From positions 16,734,077 to 16,798,076 of the forward strand of contig JACAXG010000002.1 in the NCBI GenBank assembly GCA_018881555.1: a stretch of 64,000 bases of DNA, given 5' to 3'. A program made the translations under genes and the position numbers. Positions within the stretch are counted from its first letter, which is position 1. The number at the start of each line of letters is the position of its first letter. A model generated the notes under the pieces. That model was not told the origin of the DNA. It made no database searches and worked only from the letters and a program-made list of their open reading frames with translations. Shown here in pieces: positions 13,021 to 28,200 of the stretch. This DNA is from Amblyornis subalaris (lineage: Eukaryota; Chordata; Aves; Passeriformes; Ptilonorhynchidae).

Positions 13021-16000
13021 TATGGGATAGTAGAGCAATGCAAAATTTGTATTTCATCTCCTTTTCGGCATCTTTGACTGTTCCTAGCGCTCAACTGTTT
13101 GGCCTTCAGATTAAGACATATGTAAACACTGCCTGTAAAAATTTCAGTGGCTACACCTGTTTTGCAAAACTAATCAGAGTGGTGGGCGAGAATTACACTG
13201 GTTCCAAAATTTGGATAGCTTTAATACACTGGAAAAAAATTAAGGCTTCCCGAAAACTCTCTATTTTTTTTTTAATTCACAACAGACTTTACATTTACAG
13301 GAAACCACTTCTAAAATGCACCAGATTGCAATATTTTCCGTGTCAGCTATTTAAAGGGTTCCCAAGAGCTTTCCTTTTGCCTACCCTCCAAGCTTCCTTC
13401 TCCTAGTTCAGCCTGGAATTCCATAATAGTTGAGCTGATCCAATTTTTGCTCAAACCACTTTCACCGCTGGCAGTCACTAGCCTCATATGAAATAACTTT
13501 GTGAAGTTGACAAAAACTGGAATTTGATCTCCTATGCAGGTCCGTGCTTTCCAAACACATTCTGGTAAAACTAGGAAGAGATTGCATCATTAAAGCCTGC
13601 AGTCAATTCAAAAGACTTTTCTCAGCTCTGCACCACACTTTGTGACTTTGCAGAGAAGCGTTCAGAAATTTCACACACAGCACAGACCACAGTTGCCCAT
13701 TTCCTTCATCATCATAGGGTGGAATTAAAAACTTTTGGCCAAGCTGCCTAATAGGCAGCTGCTTGCAATTAGAGGGAGCATTACATCCATTTCTTAACAA
13801 ACTTCACAACCGGATAACTACAGTATGAGCAATATACCGTGAAAATTTTGCCAGCATGTTTAACTTCTCTACATTTCTGGTGGTTTCTGTACCTTGCCCT
13901 CATTTTTCCAGGCTGCTCACATGCTGTCTGACTCTTAGTTTTCCCACCCTGTCGCAATATGGCTGCTCAAAGATTTAAGCAAGACTTTTGTCAGGCTTTA
14001 CGTAGATGTGCAGCTCTGTGGCGGGACATAGGTTGCAAAATTAATGCATTTGATCTTTCTAAAAATAGCATTAGTGCCTGAACAGAGAGGCAGTGATAGC
14101 ATGTTTTTTATATACTGCACTTTCATTTCCCCTGCTAAACTGAGGTTGAGTACCACTCATCTCGCTCACACGAATAGTCTTACTGACGTGGTTTTGTGCA
14201 GAAAATTAAGAAATCATTTTCACTGTTTCTTTCAAGAGCAGAAATAAAGTGAATGGTACTTCTGAAGAAGCAATTGCATCTCCTACTTCTTAAAAAAATG
14301 TGACTCAGATTAGGAAACAGAATATGTCTTTTGTCAAAGCCTATGTACCAGAAAATACATCTAAGTTCAAAAGTTATAAATTCTGCAAATATATAGATAC
14401 TAAAAAATAAATTAACAGAACTCCTGCTTCCCATTAGTTAAATCTGCTCTCTGGAAGGCTCTAATATTCATAGATATATCAAGAACCATAATATTAATGC
14501 AACTGGCCTTAAGGCAAATTCAAAGAGCAATAAGATGAGCAGTATTGTGCTCAACATGTACTAAACCATTTGCTAAATTTCCTCTTTCCCTGCTTAGAAA
14601 ATGAACAGTTTGGGCTCTCATGATTGTACTATCTAGAGAAGAGCAAAGTGGTACCAATGTAGCATACAGAGCAAGGGCAGGGTGAAGGGTGGCAAAGATC
14701 TCATTCCTTCTGTGGACTGAAGGGAGGCACTGAAGGCTGTCGTTTAAAAAAGACAAAGACCGGTTTGATATGACAGTCAGGTAACTGAGAACAAGAGAGA
14801 TGTAAGCTGAGGTAGAACAAACACACAAAAGGAAGAGCAGGTTACTCTAAGATGCCAGGTAGGGAACCCTGGACTATTAATGTGTGCTGTGGGTTCCCCC
14901 CATGGATTCTGGTGGCCTCATTGTTGTTGTACAGGGAAATTTGCTGTGAAACAGCACTGCTGAGTTGATGATCGTGCTTCTTCTCATCCCACCAGATCTC
15001 TTTGAGTGACCAAACGAAGGACAAGCTTCCAGGATTTGTTATCTAACAACAGGCAGCAGCTCCCCCAGTCATATAAGCTGGTGTAAGCAGGGAAGAAAGA
15101 GGTGGGACACAGTGGACTCTGCACCTCTCTCAATGCCAAGGGAAAAAATCTGAAGCTTTCAATGGGGATTAATAAAAGAAGCATAGTCAATGTGGTGCAG
15201 GGACAGGAAAGCATGCACTTAGAAACAAGCTGATACTCCTTATATTGACAATGTCTAATCTTTTGTTAACATTTCTCAAACTACTCAAAATCTGAAATTT
15301 CAGCCTACTTTGCAGTTCACCTTCTGGCTAAACTCACAAGTCACTAAACGCAGCTGATACATTCAGAGTGTAAAATGTATTTCTAGGCCTATGTGTGAAA
15401 AAGAGGAAGGGGGAGATAACCAACGCTATGACCATCTACTGGTCTCTCATTCTTAATTTTCTAGATTACAGAACTGTGTTTTCAAAGATTGGACATCCTA
15501 AAACCCATGTGTTTAAATTATATCTTTAACCAGGGATCTGAAATACAGGTTCAAAAATTCATAAACTGGATACTTTCCAGATTTCAAAGAATTTACTCTC
15601 TGGTATCCTAACTGTCATCTTATTTAAGTGACTGATAAGCTTGTGCTGACAACAATGGGAACAGGAATTACTTTTTCTAAGAGAAGAGGGACAAAGAAGC
15701 TGTCTTAAAAGAGCTAACTTCAAAGGAAGGAGGTCAAATAACCTGCTGTCGCATAACACATCATTACATTGGCATTTTCCTTGGCTCTTGAATTTAAACT
15801 TTGTGGAGAGGATAAGGATACTAAAAAACAACGCTTGGAGTTTCCACTTCCTACTAGCAACTGCGCTTTACTGGAAGCAATTGATATCTATAAATGTGTC
15901 ATGGGATGCAGTATTACTGACAATTTTAGCTGGAAAGAACCGCCACATGTTTTTCCCCTCTCCAATCCCTATACATATGTTCTGTGACACGGGGTTTTCT

Positions 16001-19000
16001 TTCTTTTCCTGTACTCAAGAGCATGTCCAAACTAACTTTCAAAGTCTATTTGTTCACACAGAACCACATAGAAAACAGAGAAGCTTCCTTCAGACAACCC
16101 ACTATGCCCCTCNCTCTGGAAGTCTTGATTGCCTTCACTTAACCAAGTAAAATTAGCATCTCAGAGGTGATTTTATGTGGCAAAAGTGAAAATATATCAG
16201 TTCAAAAATACTTCTGTGTCACAGAAGTTCTGTATTTTTAGCATTTTATGCTCCCTGATCAGATTGCATGTCCCATAGTCTCCCACATACCTGGCCATAC
16301 TGCATCTCAGGAGAAGTACTATGACTTTCCAGCAGCACTGCTTTCCTGTAAAGGAGCATGTAACATACATAAGGTTAGAGCCACAAGAGGGACTTAGGCC
16401 TGTCAGATGCCCAAGTTTGGTACAACTAATTCCACAAGACATGCACAGTGCATTGCCTGCAATGTGCTCCCTTGCCTTCCTAAATGTGATGCCTCACTTG
16501 CCTGCCGCCACCGAGTATCTGGTGGCTCAGAGAAGTCCTTTGCAGCCTTATAAGTCCTTTGCAGTACTTATAAAGTACCACAAACAGTGCCAGGCACACT
16601 CCCATCACCTGCACAAAATTCTGGAAAAGTGAAGGAAGCTATTTGTTATGCTCATTTCCACCTTTTCAATATCATAGGCTCGTGGCTAGAGCACAGGTGC
16701 AGAGGAGTTGGGACACCATGTTGCAACCCCTCTTCTTCCTAAAGGGTTTTAAACCTGTTCAAAGGAAATGCTTAAACACAGGGCCATTCTCCCTTCATGG
16801 TCTGATGAGCATGCATTCAGATGAAACTGGGATAGATGCCACAGGAAAAATAAAAATATTTCCAATGCATAACTTTTTAGCCCTTTGTTATCAGTAATTA
16901 ACTAATCTTCTCACCTAACCTACTGTGTGTTATGGATCCTACTTGCAGGACTTACCTGCAGCTATTGCATCCGATGCCTTATTGCAGTCTCACCCAGGGA
17001 CTTTCTTGCCTTTTTTTTTCTTTTCTCTACTTAAATATATGTTCTGATACAAAATGTACTGGACTACGAGGACTGCTTCATTTTGGTGTGGAAACCATTA
17101 CCGTAAAACACACTAGCAATGACCTCTTAGCGAGCATCCACAGTTAACATGCCAACCTACCATTCAGGTCTCAGAAAAGTTTCTTTCTGTAGTGTGAAAA
17201 AGAAAATGTGTGAATCAGCCATGAGAGAATGAAAGCCAAGGTCAGGGCAGTTCCCAGGAGCTCTCCCTGGTTAAAAAAATAAAGGGAGCTTGCAAAAAGC
17301 TGGAATGAATTTAATCTAAACAGATGTTAATGTAACTGAGATTGGAAACTGGCTCTGAACACATCTCTGTGGAGATATCATACTTCTGGGTTAAATGTGA
17401 AAAAAATGTATTTTTATAATTATCATCTCATTGTTAGGCGGCAGACCTTACCACAAAATATTTGATGTTTGTCACTGACAAGAAGGTTTTATCCTTCTCA
17501 CATGATGTGACACAATCTCTGGCTCCAGACTCGGAATATATCAGCTGATGTCAACACTTTCTCCTTCCATGTTCTAAATATTGCTGATCAGGCCAAGTTT
17601 CATTTCACTGAAAAGACCACTTTCTTTCCTGGCTGTGTGGAAGAGAGAAACTTGTTAGGGTTCAGACGTGATACCTGCGTCTCTCAGTTCAGACTGCAAC
17701 CTCTGCAGTTTTCAGCTGAAAGCTTCCCTACACCACAAGGAAGCAAGGCAGAGAAATGTGAATTTGCTGTTGGGGTACAAACTCCTGGGGAGCTCTTAAC
17801 CTCACTGCCACCTTTCCTCTGACCTCCCCTTGCCTGGGAGTGCTCCGCCAAAAGAGGTACTCCTGGAAACAGCTGCAAGAGTGAAAGCAGAAATCTTTAC
17901 AAACATTTTGCTGAACTAAAATACTGAATTTCAAGATGTCATGCCCATCCCCTTTGATTCAGCCCAGTAAAAGTGCTGAGTTAAAGTTTATGATGAACAC
18001 TTAATTAGGATAAACATTTTTTTGAGTTGCAGCCAAAACAGAGCTCTGCCATGGTGAGTGTATTAGGTGCAAATGATACAACAGGGTGTCTGACAAGCAC
18101 TGACTTCTCTTTTCTCTGATCCTGTCTAACCTACATGGTATCCAACTCAGGGTATCCAGGCGTGATCTTTGGTTTTGTTCAGTGTCTTTCTATATACACA
18201 TTCAAACAAATATTTTGTCCTATATCCCTTTTTATCAACTAGTCTAAAAAAAAAAACATCTCCAGGAAAAAAATCAGAAAATACTTTCCATGTGTCTGAA
18301 GTTACCTGTCATAGGTAGTTTTCCCACTTGAATTCCACTTTATTCATGTTCTCAGAGCTCCTCCTTCACATGTACTCCTCCATCTATCTTCCTTACCTTG
18401 TGCTTTGTGTTCCTCCACAGGAATTACTGGCACTATACTAACAGAAAATTACTTTTTTTCACTTAGGATGTGAAAAATATTGTGTTCCTTCTCATGAAAA
18501 GTCTTCTTGACAATATAGAAAACTTGGTTGAGGGATTCAAAGGTGATGGCCCTGAGACCACACTGGCTACACTGAAGAGTTAACATGGGTTTGGTTGCAG
18601 AACTGCTAGCCTGCTCTGAGAATACCTCTGTCAAAATCTGACTATCTTTTAGGTAGGAACCACAAGGTCAGAAAACTTCAAAACACAGCAAAACATTTGA
18701 AACACTAAGATATTTCAACAGGAAGTCCCTTTGGTGGATAGGTGACATCCAATTCTCATTTCTTATTCAATTAAGTTCTTTATTTTGGGCCAAACAGAAA
18801 ATGTGATTTCACTCAGGGAATCCCAAGCTGGTCCCNTTAAGAGCACATTCTGCTCTTGGTGAAAACAAACAAGAGGGAGGAAAAACCAGATAGTGCAAAA
18901 TGTTGGGTTTTTTCAGAATCAAAGTGCTTGGTCAGTCAGGTCAGATACTCAGGCGTAGCAGGTGAGACACGATTGCTTTTGCTTTAGACCTCATGCTCAC

Positions 19001-22000
19001 CTGGGACATTACATGGGTCCAAAATCCCTTTCCTTCTCTGTGAATGCTGCATAACCCAGTACGTCTCTAGAAATACAGCAAAATGTGGAAACAGAGCCAG
19101 AGGGTTCAGCAGGGAAAGAGCAGGGAGAGAAGGAGGGAGAAGGTGCAAGAAGGCAGACATGGGGTGTCAGTGCAGGAAGGGGCGCAAGAAAGAGGCAGAG
19201 TGCTGCCCCAGGCACTTAAGCTTGGTCTGATCCCATGGGATGGGTGAAGGGGCCTCCTGGCTGGACTAGTCTGGATCATCCAGTGACTGAGGCTTGCTAA
19301 TAAAGGGAAAAGTCTCCATGGCAAAGGAGGCCTTCCACTGGGGAATTCCCCAAACATCTGCTGTGCCCAAAGCTTCCCTTTTCTCAAGATGCCAAAAAAA
19401 GCAGGGTGGGGGGAAGGGAAACACAGACTTTCATTATTTCAGTCACCATTTAGGACTGAAATGTAATATACAAATTTTGTTCTAATTTTCGGTTCCCACA
19501 CCTTTTTTTCTTCGCCAGATAGGAACTTTGGGCTTTGGTGCTGCCAATAATCTTCCTCGTCTGTACTAATTTCAGTTTTCCGACCGCCCCCATCTCTTTT
19601 TCATCCATTCTGGTATAATTCATTGCTATAAGTAGTATAACACTTACAACTGTCCCCTGCTTTCCTCCTCTGAGTTCCCAGTTTGTTCAGACATGGAAGG
19701 ATTTTGGACTAGTAAGTCTGGAATGGCTTCATTCCCCTCACTGCCCACCCAGCAGCCTGCAGTTGGTAAAACACATGTACCTAGGCCTGAAGACATCCTT
19801 TTTCTCTGTGCAGGCGTGCAAAAGAAATAGACAGATCTGCATGGAAAAGACAACAGAAAGCAAATTTATCTGGGTAAGCCTTACTTTTAGTACCAAAGCA
19901 CTGGTACGACTACCTCATGTAGTTGCAGTTTACCCTTGTTTAATAAAGAGAAGAGAAAACCCCTTCTTTGATGAGTCCAGCCACAGGTATACTGAACCTA
20001 TGCATTCTCACTAACTCTCCTTTACAGCAGCACAGGCCAGCTCCACTCACACCTTTTGCTTTGTATTTAAACCAGAAACTTCAGCCTGTGCACATTCCCT
20101 GTATTGAAACAAGGACCATTGTTCTGATGGATGTCCAGGATATTACAGACTAAAGAAACATGAACTTTTATTTCCAATAAACGGGCCTTCATTTAACAAA
20201 ATTGCATGAATATTATAAATTTAAGAAAATAAAGATCTGAATTATATGTTGAATTAATCCTCTGGAGACAACGNTCTAATGATACATGTGTTCAATGTTA
20301 TTATTCCTGTGTCCAGAAATTACTGTACAAACTGATTACTTGAGGCAAAACTAAATCCCTGTTGGCAAATGGACAGCTTTTGTTGACTAGCTAAACAAGT
20401 TGTACATTTCATTTGCCAAAAATATCTTACGGGCCAAAAAAGGCCTTTTTGAAGTCATTCAGTTTTGGACAAGAGAAATACTAAAAGATCATAATTTTTT
20501 TGTGGAAANCATTAACCCCAAAATTTGAAACAGGTGAAGGATGTGCAGAAGGGATGCCATTATTCATACCATATTTTACTGGAATTTCAGGGTTCTTTGT
20601 GTGATAGATTTCGAGGCACTTCAGTTATGCTGCTGTGACCTGGCTTTAGATCAGCAGCTGATCCTGTCTTCATACTCAGGACAGGTCTCCTCCTTTTTTC
20701 CTATAAGGCTCCAACGGAAATCCTGGCCACCCACCAGGCCCTGCAGTAGCATCCCTGCTCTGCTAAAGGGGAGTTTCCCATGTCCACGCCCGGAAAGGCA
20801 AATGCTAAGAAAATCTGAGCTAGAAAGAACACCGGGGATGGGATTTGTAGCAGGTATTTTCTTGACTTCATTAGCATAGTCAAGGCCTGGGAAGCACAGG
20901 GATAGGACAAGCTACAGAAAACATAGTCTGAAGCAAGAGGATTAAAACATGAGCCAGAAGGTGCTCCCAATGCCGGGCCCATAACACAGCATAGCAGGGC
21001 AGCAATTTGAGTATTTTTCTTATTACTATTTGATTGTTAAGGGGTAACTAAAAAGGGCCTTACAGATTTTTATTTATTTCTTTTTACTTTTTTAGGGAAA
21101 TCTGAAGAAGCTTCTTTAGGTCATGCTTTAACATTGAGAATATCCTGAGATTACTGGTTTTGATGGGTTTTTTATATCTCTGTAGCTCCCAAGTGTGTTT
21201 CCTGGCTTTCAGGGGGATGGCAATACTGACTTACAAGAGGAACAAGAAGAGGGAACAAAGAAATCCAAACAATATTTTGCTTCTTACATGGATAATTTAT
21301 TTGCTAAAAAGGTAATAATTTCATGCTGATCAAAATGAACAGGGTTTTTTTAGGTAAGGATTTTAAATTGATTCTTCCAGTGTCTCCTTAAAGAAAAATA
21401 TTGTGATGTTCTCAATTTGAAAAGTTTGAAGTGAAAGGAAATTTTTATTTCAAGCTACATCAAAGCTGGCCTGACATAAAACCAGAGATGTCAAAGAGCA
21501 CTCCTGTTTTACTGGGGAAAAAATGAAAGTATGTCTTTTGTACAAAAACTCAAATTTCTTTTGAATTATGAGCTTCTACTGAATCAAAAAAAAAAAAAGA
21601 AAAAAGTATGAATTTTGAGAGCACCATTTTATTTTATACAGAACAATTAAGGTAGAATGTGAAGGAACATGAGGTTTGTCTATTTCTTTCAGTGCAAATT
21701 ATAGTTACCTGAAATGTTTATTGATAATTTCAACAGTGTGCAAAAAAAACTAAGCAAAAAATATAATCTTCTATACTTCCCCAATCTTTCCCCAGACACT
21801 AAAATAACTGCTACACCACAAACTTCAAGTCAAAAACATATTTATTTATGGTCATTTTCCTATGCCATTTCCTATGACTGTAGACGTTGGGTTACTCTAC
21901 AACAGAATATTTTCCTTTCAAAAAAAGAGAACTATGGGGCCTTTGCTGAACAAAACTCTCTTCCTAAAATGTGCTCTAATGACATGGGAGAAACAGCTTT

Positions 22001-24940
22001 TTTTCAAGTGGCCATTTTGTAAAATTTAAAATTTTGAGGGAACAGAAGATAAAACCCCATTTTAACTAGGATCTAATGGCCCCTTGCTGGCTGTAGGAGA
22101 ATCAGTTCAATTACCAGCTTGACACTGTGACCAGTGTCATTGCATATCAATAGCTGGAGCCTCTAATAATGCCAATAAACCATTTCTTTTGTTTCCTTTG
22201 TTAAACAGTTTGGCTTGAAGCTATAAATTGGGGACAACAGCATCAAGTGTCATCCTATGCTTGTGAAACCATTATGGGGTACAGAATATTTTGGTGTTTC
22301 AAATGTCCATCTGTAGAAGGGGCCTCTCCCTACACTGGACCACATCTCCTCACTTGCCTGTTGTTCTCGCTGTTCACACTCCAAGAAAGGGCAGAATTAA
22401 AAGATTACCAACTTTAGATCCAAATGGAATATACTCCTTTTCTTCTGTCAGTCTGAGCAAATATAGCACTTGGGTTTCAAACTGACCTTATACTGTGGCT
22501 TGTTCTTAAATAATCAGTTAATTAAAAGGTGGCGTATCACAAGCAAAACTTTAAATAACTTTAGTCGTCTAAAAAAAGAACTGATAGCTTTTCCTCAGGG
22601 GAAAAGTACTGGTAGCTTACTGAGAAAGCTTAACCTCCAAGGCCAGTCTAGCTAACTATGGCCTTAGGGACTAATCCTTGTAAAGTCCATCTGGAGAATG
22701 TCCTAATTCCACTGCCTGCTCTTCACAATCAGCCTTCTGCTTTTTTCACCACCCTTGCATCCGTTTAGTGTCCTCATTTGCTTTCTAATGACTTTCTAAA
22801 GTGAACTCAGATCTGGTTTCTTTCTCAGATGACCTTTAGCTGGCTTTCCTTTCCATTCTCCCCTACATCAGGGCAATATGAGCTGTGATGCTCATATCAA
22901 TATGAGTATCATATCAATACCATATGTTCCAGACATGGAGCAGGTAATCAGCAACAAAGCTGAGCCATGCCAAAATGCACCTGTAACTTGCCAAAAGAGA
23001 AGGTGGAGCTGAGTAGACATCTGAGCCACTTCTGCACTTTGAAACAAGTAAAGCTGCTGAAAGATTTTAGCCCTGGCAGCCAGGACCGATGCTTCCAGTG
23101 TAGTTTCCTGTGGAAGATGATGCTTTTCTGAACTTCTGATAACTCAACGTGGTGATGTTAAAGATGAGGCAGCGACTCTGTTCTGAACAAGGTCATGTGC
23201 CGAAGCAATAGTTTCAGATATTTCTACCAGCCTTAAATACTGCAAGTACTATGAAACCCTTGTTCTTTTTGGAATCAGTCATCAGAGCTGTCATGCAGTT
23301 ACCACAGAGCTACTTTCGTTTGGAGAGAAATGTAGCAATAATAGCCTGATTTCTGGTATTGTGTTTATTGTTTCACCTTCAGAGTATGAGCATAGTTTCT
23401 TAATTGCAGCCTCTCATTCAGGCGTTTTCATCCTTTTACATATCCCTAAATTTCATTCCTAAGACAAGAATGGAGATGGGGCAGAGTATAGCACATGTAG
23501 AGCCTGCTTATCTTAGGCTCTGTGCCTCATACCTCCCAGGAGCCTCTGGAGAAGAAGTCTGAGGATCTCTAGCGATATGTGGACCCCCAGCCGAAAAGCA
23601 GGAAGCCAGAAGTCCTCACAGAAGGAAGTGAAAATACTGCAGTGTTGTAATCGCTGTAACATTACACGTACCAGAACACAAAGGCGAATGAGACAGTTCA
23701 TCCCTGTTGTAATTTCTTGTTACATTCCAGTTTTCAAGTGCAAACTCTTTAAGCAATTAAGCCTTGCAGTTAAAAGAGCTCGTTGAAGGAGCCTTGTGGT
23801 AGCGTTAATTCTCTCACGTCCTGACACACTGACCTGAAATGCTCGATTCACTTTACAGCATCAGGCTTCTTACTAGCAGGGAAATCTTTGATAGCGAGGA
23901 CTTGACAACCTGGCAATACCTTAGAAGTGAAAAACTCCTTGGGTAAAAATAAGTTAGGTTAAACAGATACACCTATGCTAACAGCTAAGTACCTGTTTAC
24001 ACTTATTAGTCACCTCATTAAAAGTATTACTCTAAATAACATGCCATTTATATTTGTTAAAGCCATTTCACAGGAAGCTTAACTAAAAAGGAAAGAGGTT
24101 AAGGGCCAGATTTTAACCTCTGCATAAGTAGGTGGCTAATCACGGCTTCAGACACCCATGGTGGAGGGGGAGGCCCTGAACCAGGGCAGACCTAAAAGGT
24201 ACACACATGCGTAATCGCCTCTCCAGCGCTTGAGCTTGAGGCATGTGGGAGAAACAAGAACTAGCACAATTGGGAATACCTTTTACTGCTCTGGGAATAA
24301 TGCTTTTCTCTTTATGAGGAGGCTTTTAAATTCTCTCTCCATATAGCATATTAACAACCTTGGTTTTTTCTGAGTGCTGGTCCACATATGTGGTGCGCCT
24401 GCAGATGACGTGCAAGTTGTTCCAGCTCTCCTCGGCGCCTGCCAGGTCTCTCCAGTCCTGACTTGCACACTGTTCTGCTCCTCTTCTTTCCACAGCAGAG
24501 GTTACCAGCTGTGGGACACATACTTATATTCTAGGAACTATAATGTTATTAAGAAATTTATTTTTCCATGTAACTTGAGAGAGGAATAAAAGGCAAAATC
24601 TCAGCTAGCACAGATCATCATGACCCATTTGTGATGGGGAAGGTTCGTCACACTGTGCAGAACAATGTCGACTGCTATCAAACAGGAATTTGACTCTCAA
24701 AATCCAGGCACCGGTGGAGATTCAACCAGTTCTCCCCCAGCTCTAGTCTCCAGAATGGCTAGGTGGAAGGATAATTCCAGATAAAATGCCTCGGATGCTA
24801 TGTGGGTTGGGCCACTGTTCCATTTTCAATGGGTTTCGGGTTTTTTTTGGGATTCTTGAACCAGATTCAAAAAGGCTTTTAATGGGCAGCAAGAGACAGG
24901 GATGGGACTAAAATCACTATTCCTGCCACTGTTCCTGTGA
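13021..24940. other. Long non-coding stretch, no gene recognised
   Basis: No protein, RNA gene or dispersed repeat is recognised across about 12 kb. Small features are a purine-rich run around 19085-19200, a near-duplicate of 'aagtcctttgcag' at 16551 and just upstream (about 16533), a dyad at 22876-22897, and a few homopolymer runs (for example 21584-21605). The many short frames are scattered over both strands without coding character. Confidence 0.55.
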
Positions 24941-25232
24941 GCCAAGCTGTCAGCCAGCATCCTCAGAGAGTCTGACAAATGCCACAAAACAAGGTGAATG
25001 AGCATACAGGCAGGGATGGGAAGCAGTGGGCATGGGGAGGGGCAGAGTGAGACCTTCCTCAGCAGTGGTCCTGAGCTGTTTTGTCAGCCAAGCTGTCAGC
25101 CAGCATCCTCAGAGAGTCTGACAAATGCCACAAAACAAGGTGAATGAGCATACAGGCAGGGATGGGAAGCAGTGGGCATGGGGAGGGGCAGAGTGAGACC
25201 TTCCTCAGCAGTGGTCCTGAGCTGTTTTGTCA
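24941..25232. repeat. Perfect 146-bp tandem duplication
   Basis: The unit at 24941-25086 is followed immediately by an identical copy at 25087-25232. I compared the two base by base and found no difference. The unit is unique-looking and moderately GC-rich, not a simple repeat. Identity over 146 bases means either a recent tandem duplication, possibly polymorphic, or an assembly error. The sequence resumes as unique after 'ttttgtca'. Confidence 0.97.
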
Positions 25233-28200
25233 GCTCTCACCTCTCCTGTAGGCACTTCCACACCATCACACTGAAAGCCCTTGTTCAGTTGCCATCAAAA
25301 CCCCAGAAGGTCTTTACTGGCCAAAAGTTTTTGAGGTTTTTAGCTCCAGGCCTGTGTGCAATGCCAGGGTTCTCCTGACAAATGAAGCTGAGGAACCACA
25401 TGCCTACCCCACCAAGTGAGCCAAGCTGGCTTCCTGAATAGGAGGTAACATGGCAGGGTCAGGAAGGAAGAGCTCTAGGTTCTCAACCCTGCTCTCAGGA
25501 CTGCTTCATGCTCACTGGTGGAGAAGTATATTGGGAAGACACTGGGGTGAAAGCCCTTACAGCTACCCACAGCACTGAAGTGGGATAGCTCATCGCTCCT
25601 GCTGAGTTGCAAAAGAAAAGAGCCATTCTTGGCCAGACTCGTGGGCCATCACAAGATGGTTTACACCTTGCACACTGACAGATCCAGAGCAAGGGAAGCC
25701 AGACACCTCCAAGTTAGATGCTGGAGGACCAGAAACCACGATGCACAAGCCAACACCTTGGCCAACACCAGGCAGTTATGGGCAGGGTATGAGCAGGAGA
25801 TGAAACCTACTCTGAAATGCCAATTCTCCTCAAGGACTCAACAGGCATCACAAAGCCCTCACCCAGGGCTTGGGGCTCTCTTTGGCAAGTCAGACATCAG
25901 CAGGTGTTGTGCCATTTAACCTGTAAGCAACTGTGTTCTCTATTGGATTGGGCCTGTCAAATCAAATCTGGAAATTTATTTGTGTTTGTGCTTTGCTCAG
26001 CATTGTGTGCAAGANAGGAGAAATGTGAGCTATGCAGATATCCTCTGTCCATGCCTAAGCACAGCCAAAATAATTACCAGATGGTGATGAAAATGACCCA
26101 CGAGAGAATCACAGAACTCCATGCTAAACAAGTTAAGATAAAATTATTGTCGCAGAAGTAAAGGGATAATAGCAACAAGCTTCATTAAAGGAAAAGGAGA
26201 CTTCTAATCTTCTTTACAGGGACTAGTTTCTCTTGCTGAAGGTAACACCTGTAGGAATAGAAGAATCGTAATGTTCCCATGTTCCCTTCTGAAATACTTT
26301 GAAATGTGTGACTGGAAACTTACTTGGAATATATATCAGGACCACTTATAAGGGGGATGAATCACTCTGATTTACCAGAACAAAGAAAAGAGGTTTGCTT
26401 TTTTTCTAAAATGTAGTTGTTTCTACAGAATTTAGCTTATTTACCTCAGAGTTGGATTATAGACATACTGAAAAATTATGTAAGGCTTCATGTAAGCTGA
26501 AACATTACTATTCAATAAAGAGCCCAATTTAGTAATATAAGATATAAATTGTCTTAGCAAGTTTCTAAGAAGGACAAAGGCATTTAAATAACTGTAAATT
26601 TACACATATACCATATTTCCAATCACTCATTTAAACTTCTGAAATATCTTAAGTATATGTGAGATGAGATGAGATGGTGACTTCCTAATTTTATGACTGA
26701 GATCTTGTTGTGTGACATAGTCTGGCTGGAGTTCTGTGGGTGTCAGGAGACAAGTAGAGCCTGAGCAGCACTGGGGGAAGAGGAGGCAATGCAAGCCACA
26801 GCCACAGGATCCTATGGTGCAGCTTGTATCCAGAGGGCATCAGCTGAGCGAGTCCAGAGATTGTCTCTTCAGGAAACACAGCAACACCTCTCTTTTTAGA
26901 AATGTCTTCTCACAAAAAGAAAAAAAACAAACTTGGACCAAACACCCTCCCATATTCCATTAACCTGCCCTTACTCTCCAAAATATGAGGCAAAAAAGAG
27001 GGAAATTCCCATGACTAGTGAAGTCATGGGAAGATGAAAACTACTCTGAGTTTGACTCGGAAGGGGGAGAATTCAGCAGAGACTGAATTCTGTTGCTGCT
27101 GATTTTATGTAGAGCATACTCAGGTACTAACAAGACTATAAAACCCAGATAGGTGCCTAGATAATCAGACAGACAGACTGAGCTATTTTTGTTTTCTTGT
27201 TTTTTTCTTTTTGTTGATTTGAAGCCAAAGATCCAAGCAAAGATCTTCACAAAGGCACAGCTGTCTGTAAGTAGTATTTTCTCACATAAAGTTGTCTGAG
27301 AGGCTGAGGAAGATAAAGAGAACTTAAACCAGTACATTTAGTGCTTTTTTAATAAAGAACTATTTGGAGTACATTCTCCATTCAATGTATATGCAGATCA
27401 GCCTTAATAATAACATATGTTATATTTATAATTTTCAAAGAAGAAAATACTTCAGAGAAAGGATAAGGTAAGTCTGAGGATCCTTAAACAAACATTTTTA
27501 CACCACCTCGCTTTCTTCCAAAAGTTTCTTGAAGAAGACACTGGATTTTACCATTTAAATCACATTTATAGAAGTTGACAGATTTAAATTCTGACGTGGA
27601 TCTGCTTCATAGTCCAAGAGCTCAGACACCCCTATGTCACAAGCATCTGCTTAGTTACTGAATCTCAACTATGCAGATTGGGCAAAGTTTCAGCCTTTTG
27701 TTTAAATTTTCCTGTAAGAATTAGGTCAGTTCTAATCTTCACATTTTAATAACTTCCTTTTCAACTGAAATTTAAATTGCTGAGAAGCTTTGTAGGGGAG
27801 AGGAATACTCCCATAATGATCTCATTTGTATAACCTGAGGAAAATAACATGTGTATCACTCGGTGCAGGTAAGCAGGATGCAGATGAGCAGCCGCAGCCA
27901 ANTGAGTGGTCTCGTGTCATCCCACCAGGCTAAATTTGACTTGCCTTGGATTTAAGGTTAGGATGAGTAGGATTGTTGATCCTGAGTAATTTAGATCATC
28001 CCTGTGCTAGGCATGGGAATGGGCAGTGCCCTCTCATGAGGTATCTCCACTCGACAGAGAGAAATGGGTGGAGGGCTGGGCTCCAGGTACAGCCTGTGCA
28101 AGAGATGGAGGAGAGAAGAGTTCCCCAAAGAGACATAATAGGTGCATTCTGCTGATTCCCGAGACCTTAACACAGGCTGTGAGGTAGTCAGTCATGTTTC

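Noticed and set aside
24104..24190. Start of an old palindromic repeat ('gggccagattttaacc')
   Set aside because: Similarity to the element at 59528 is confined to the first dozen bases.
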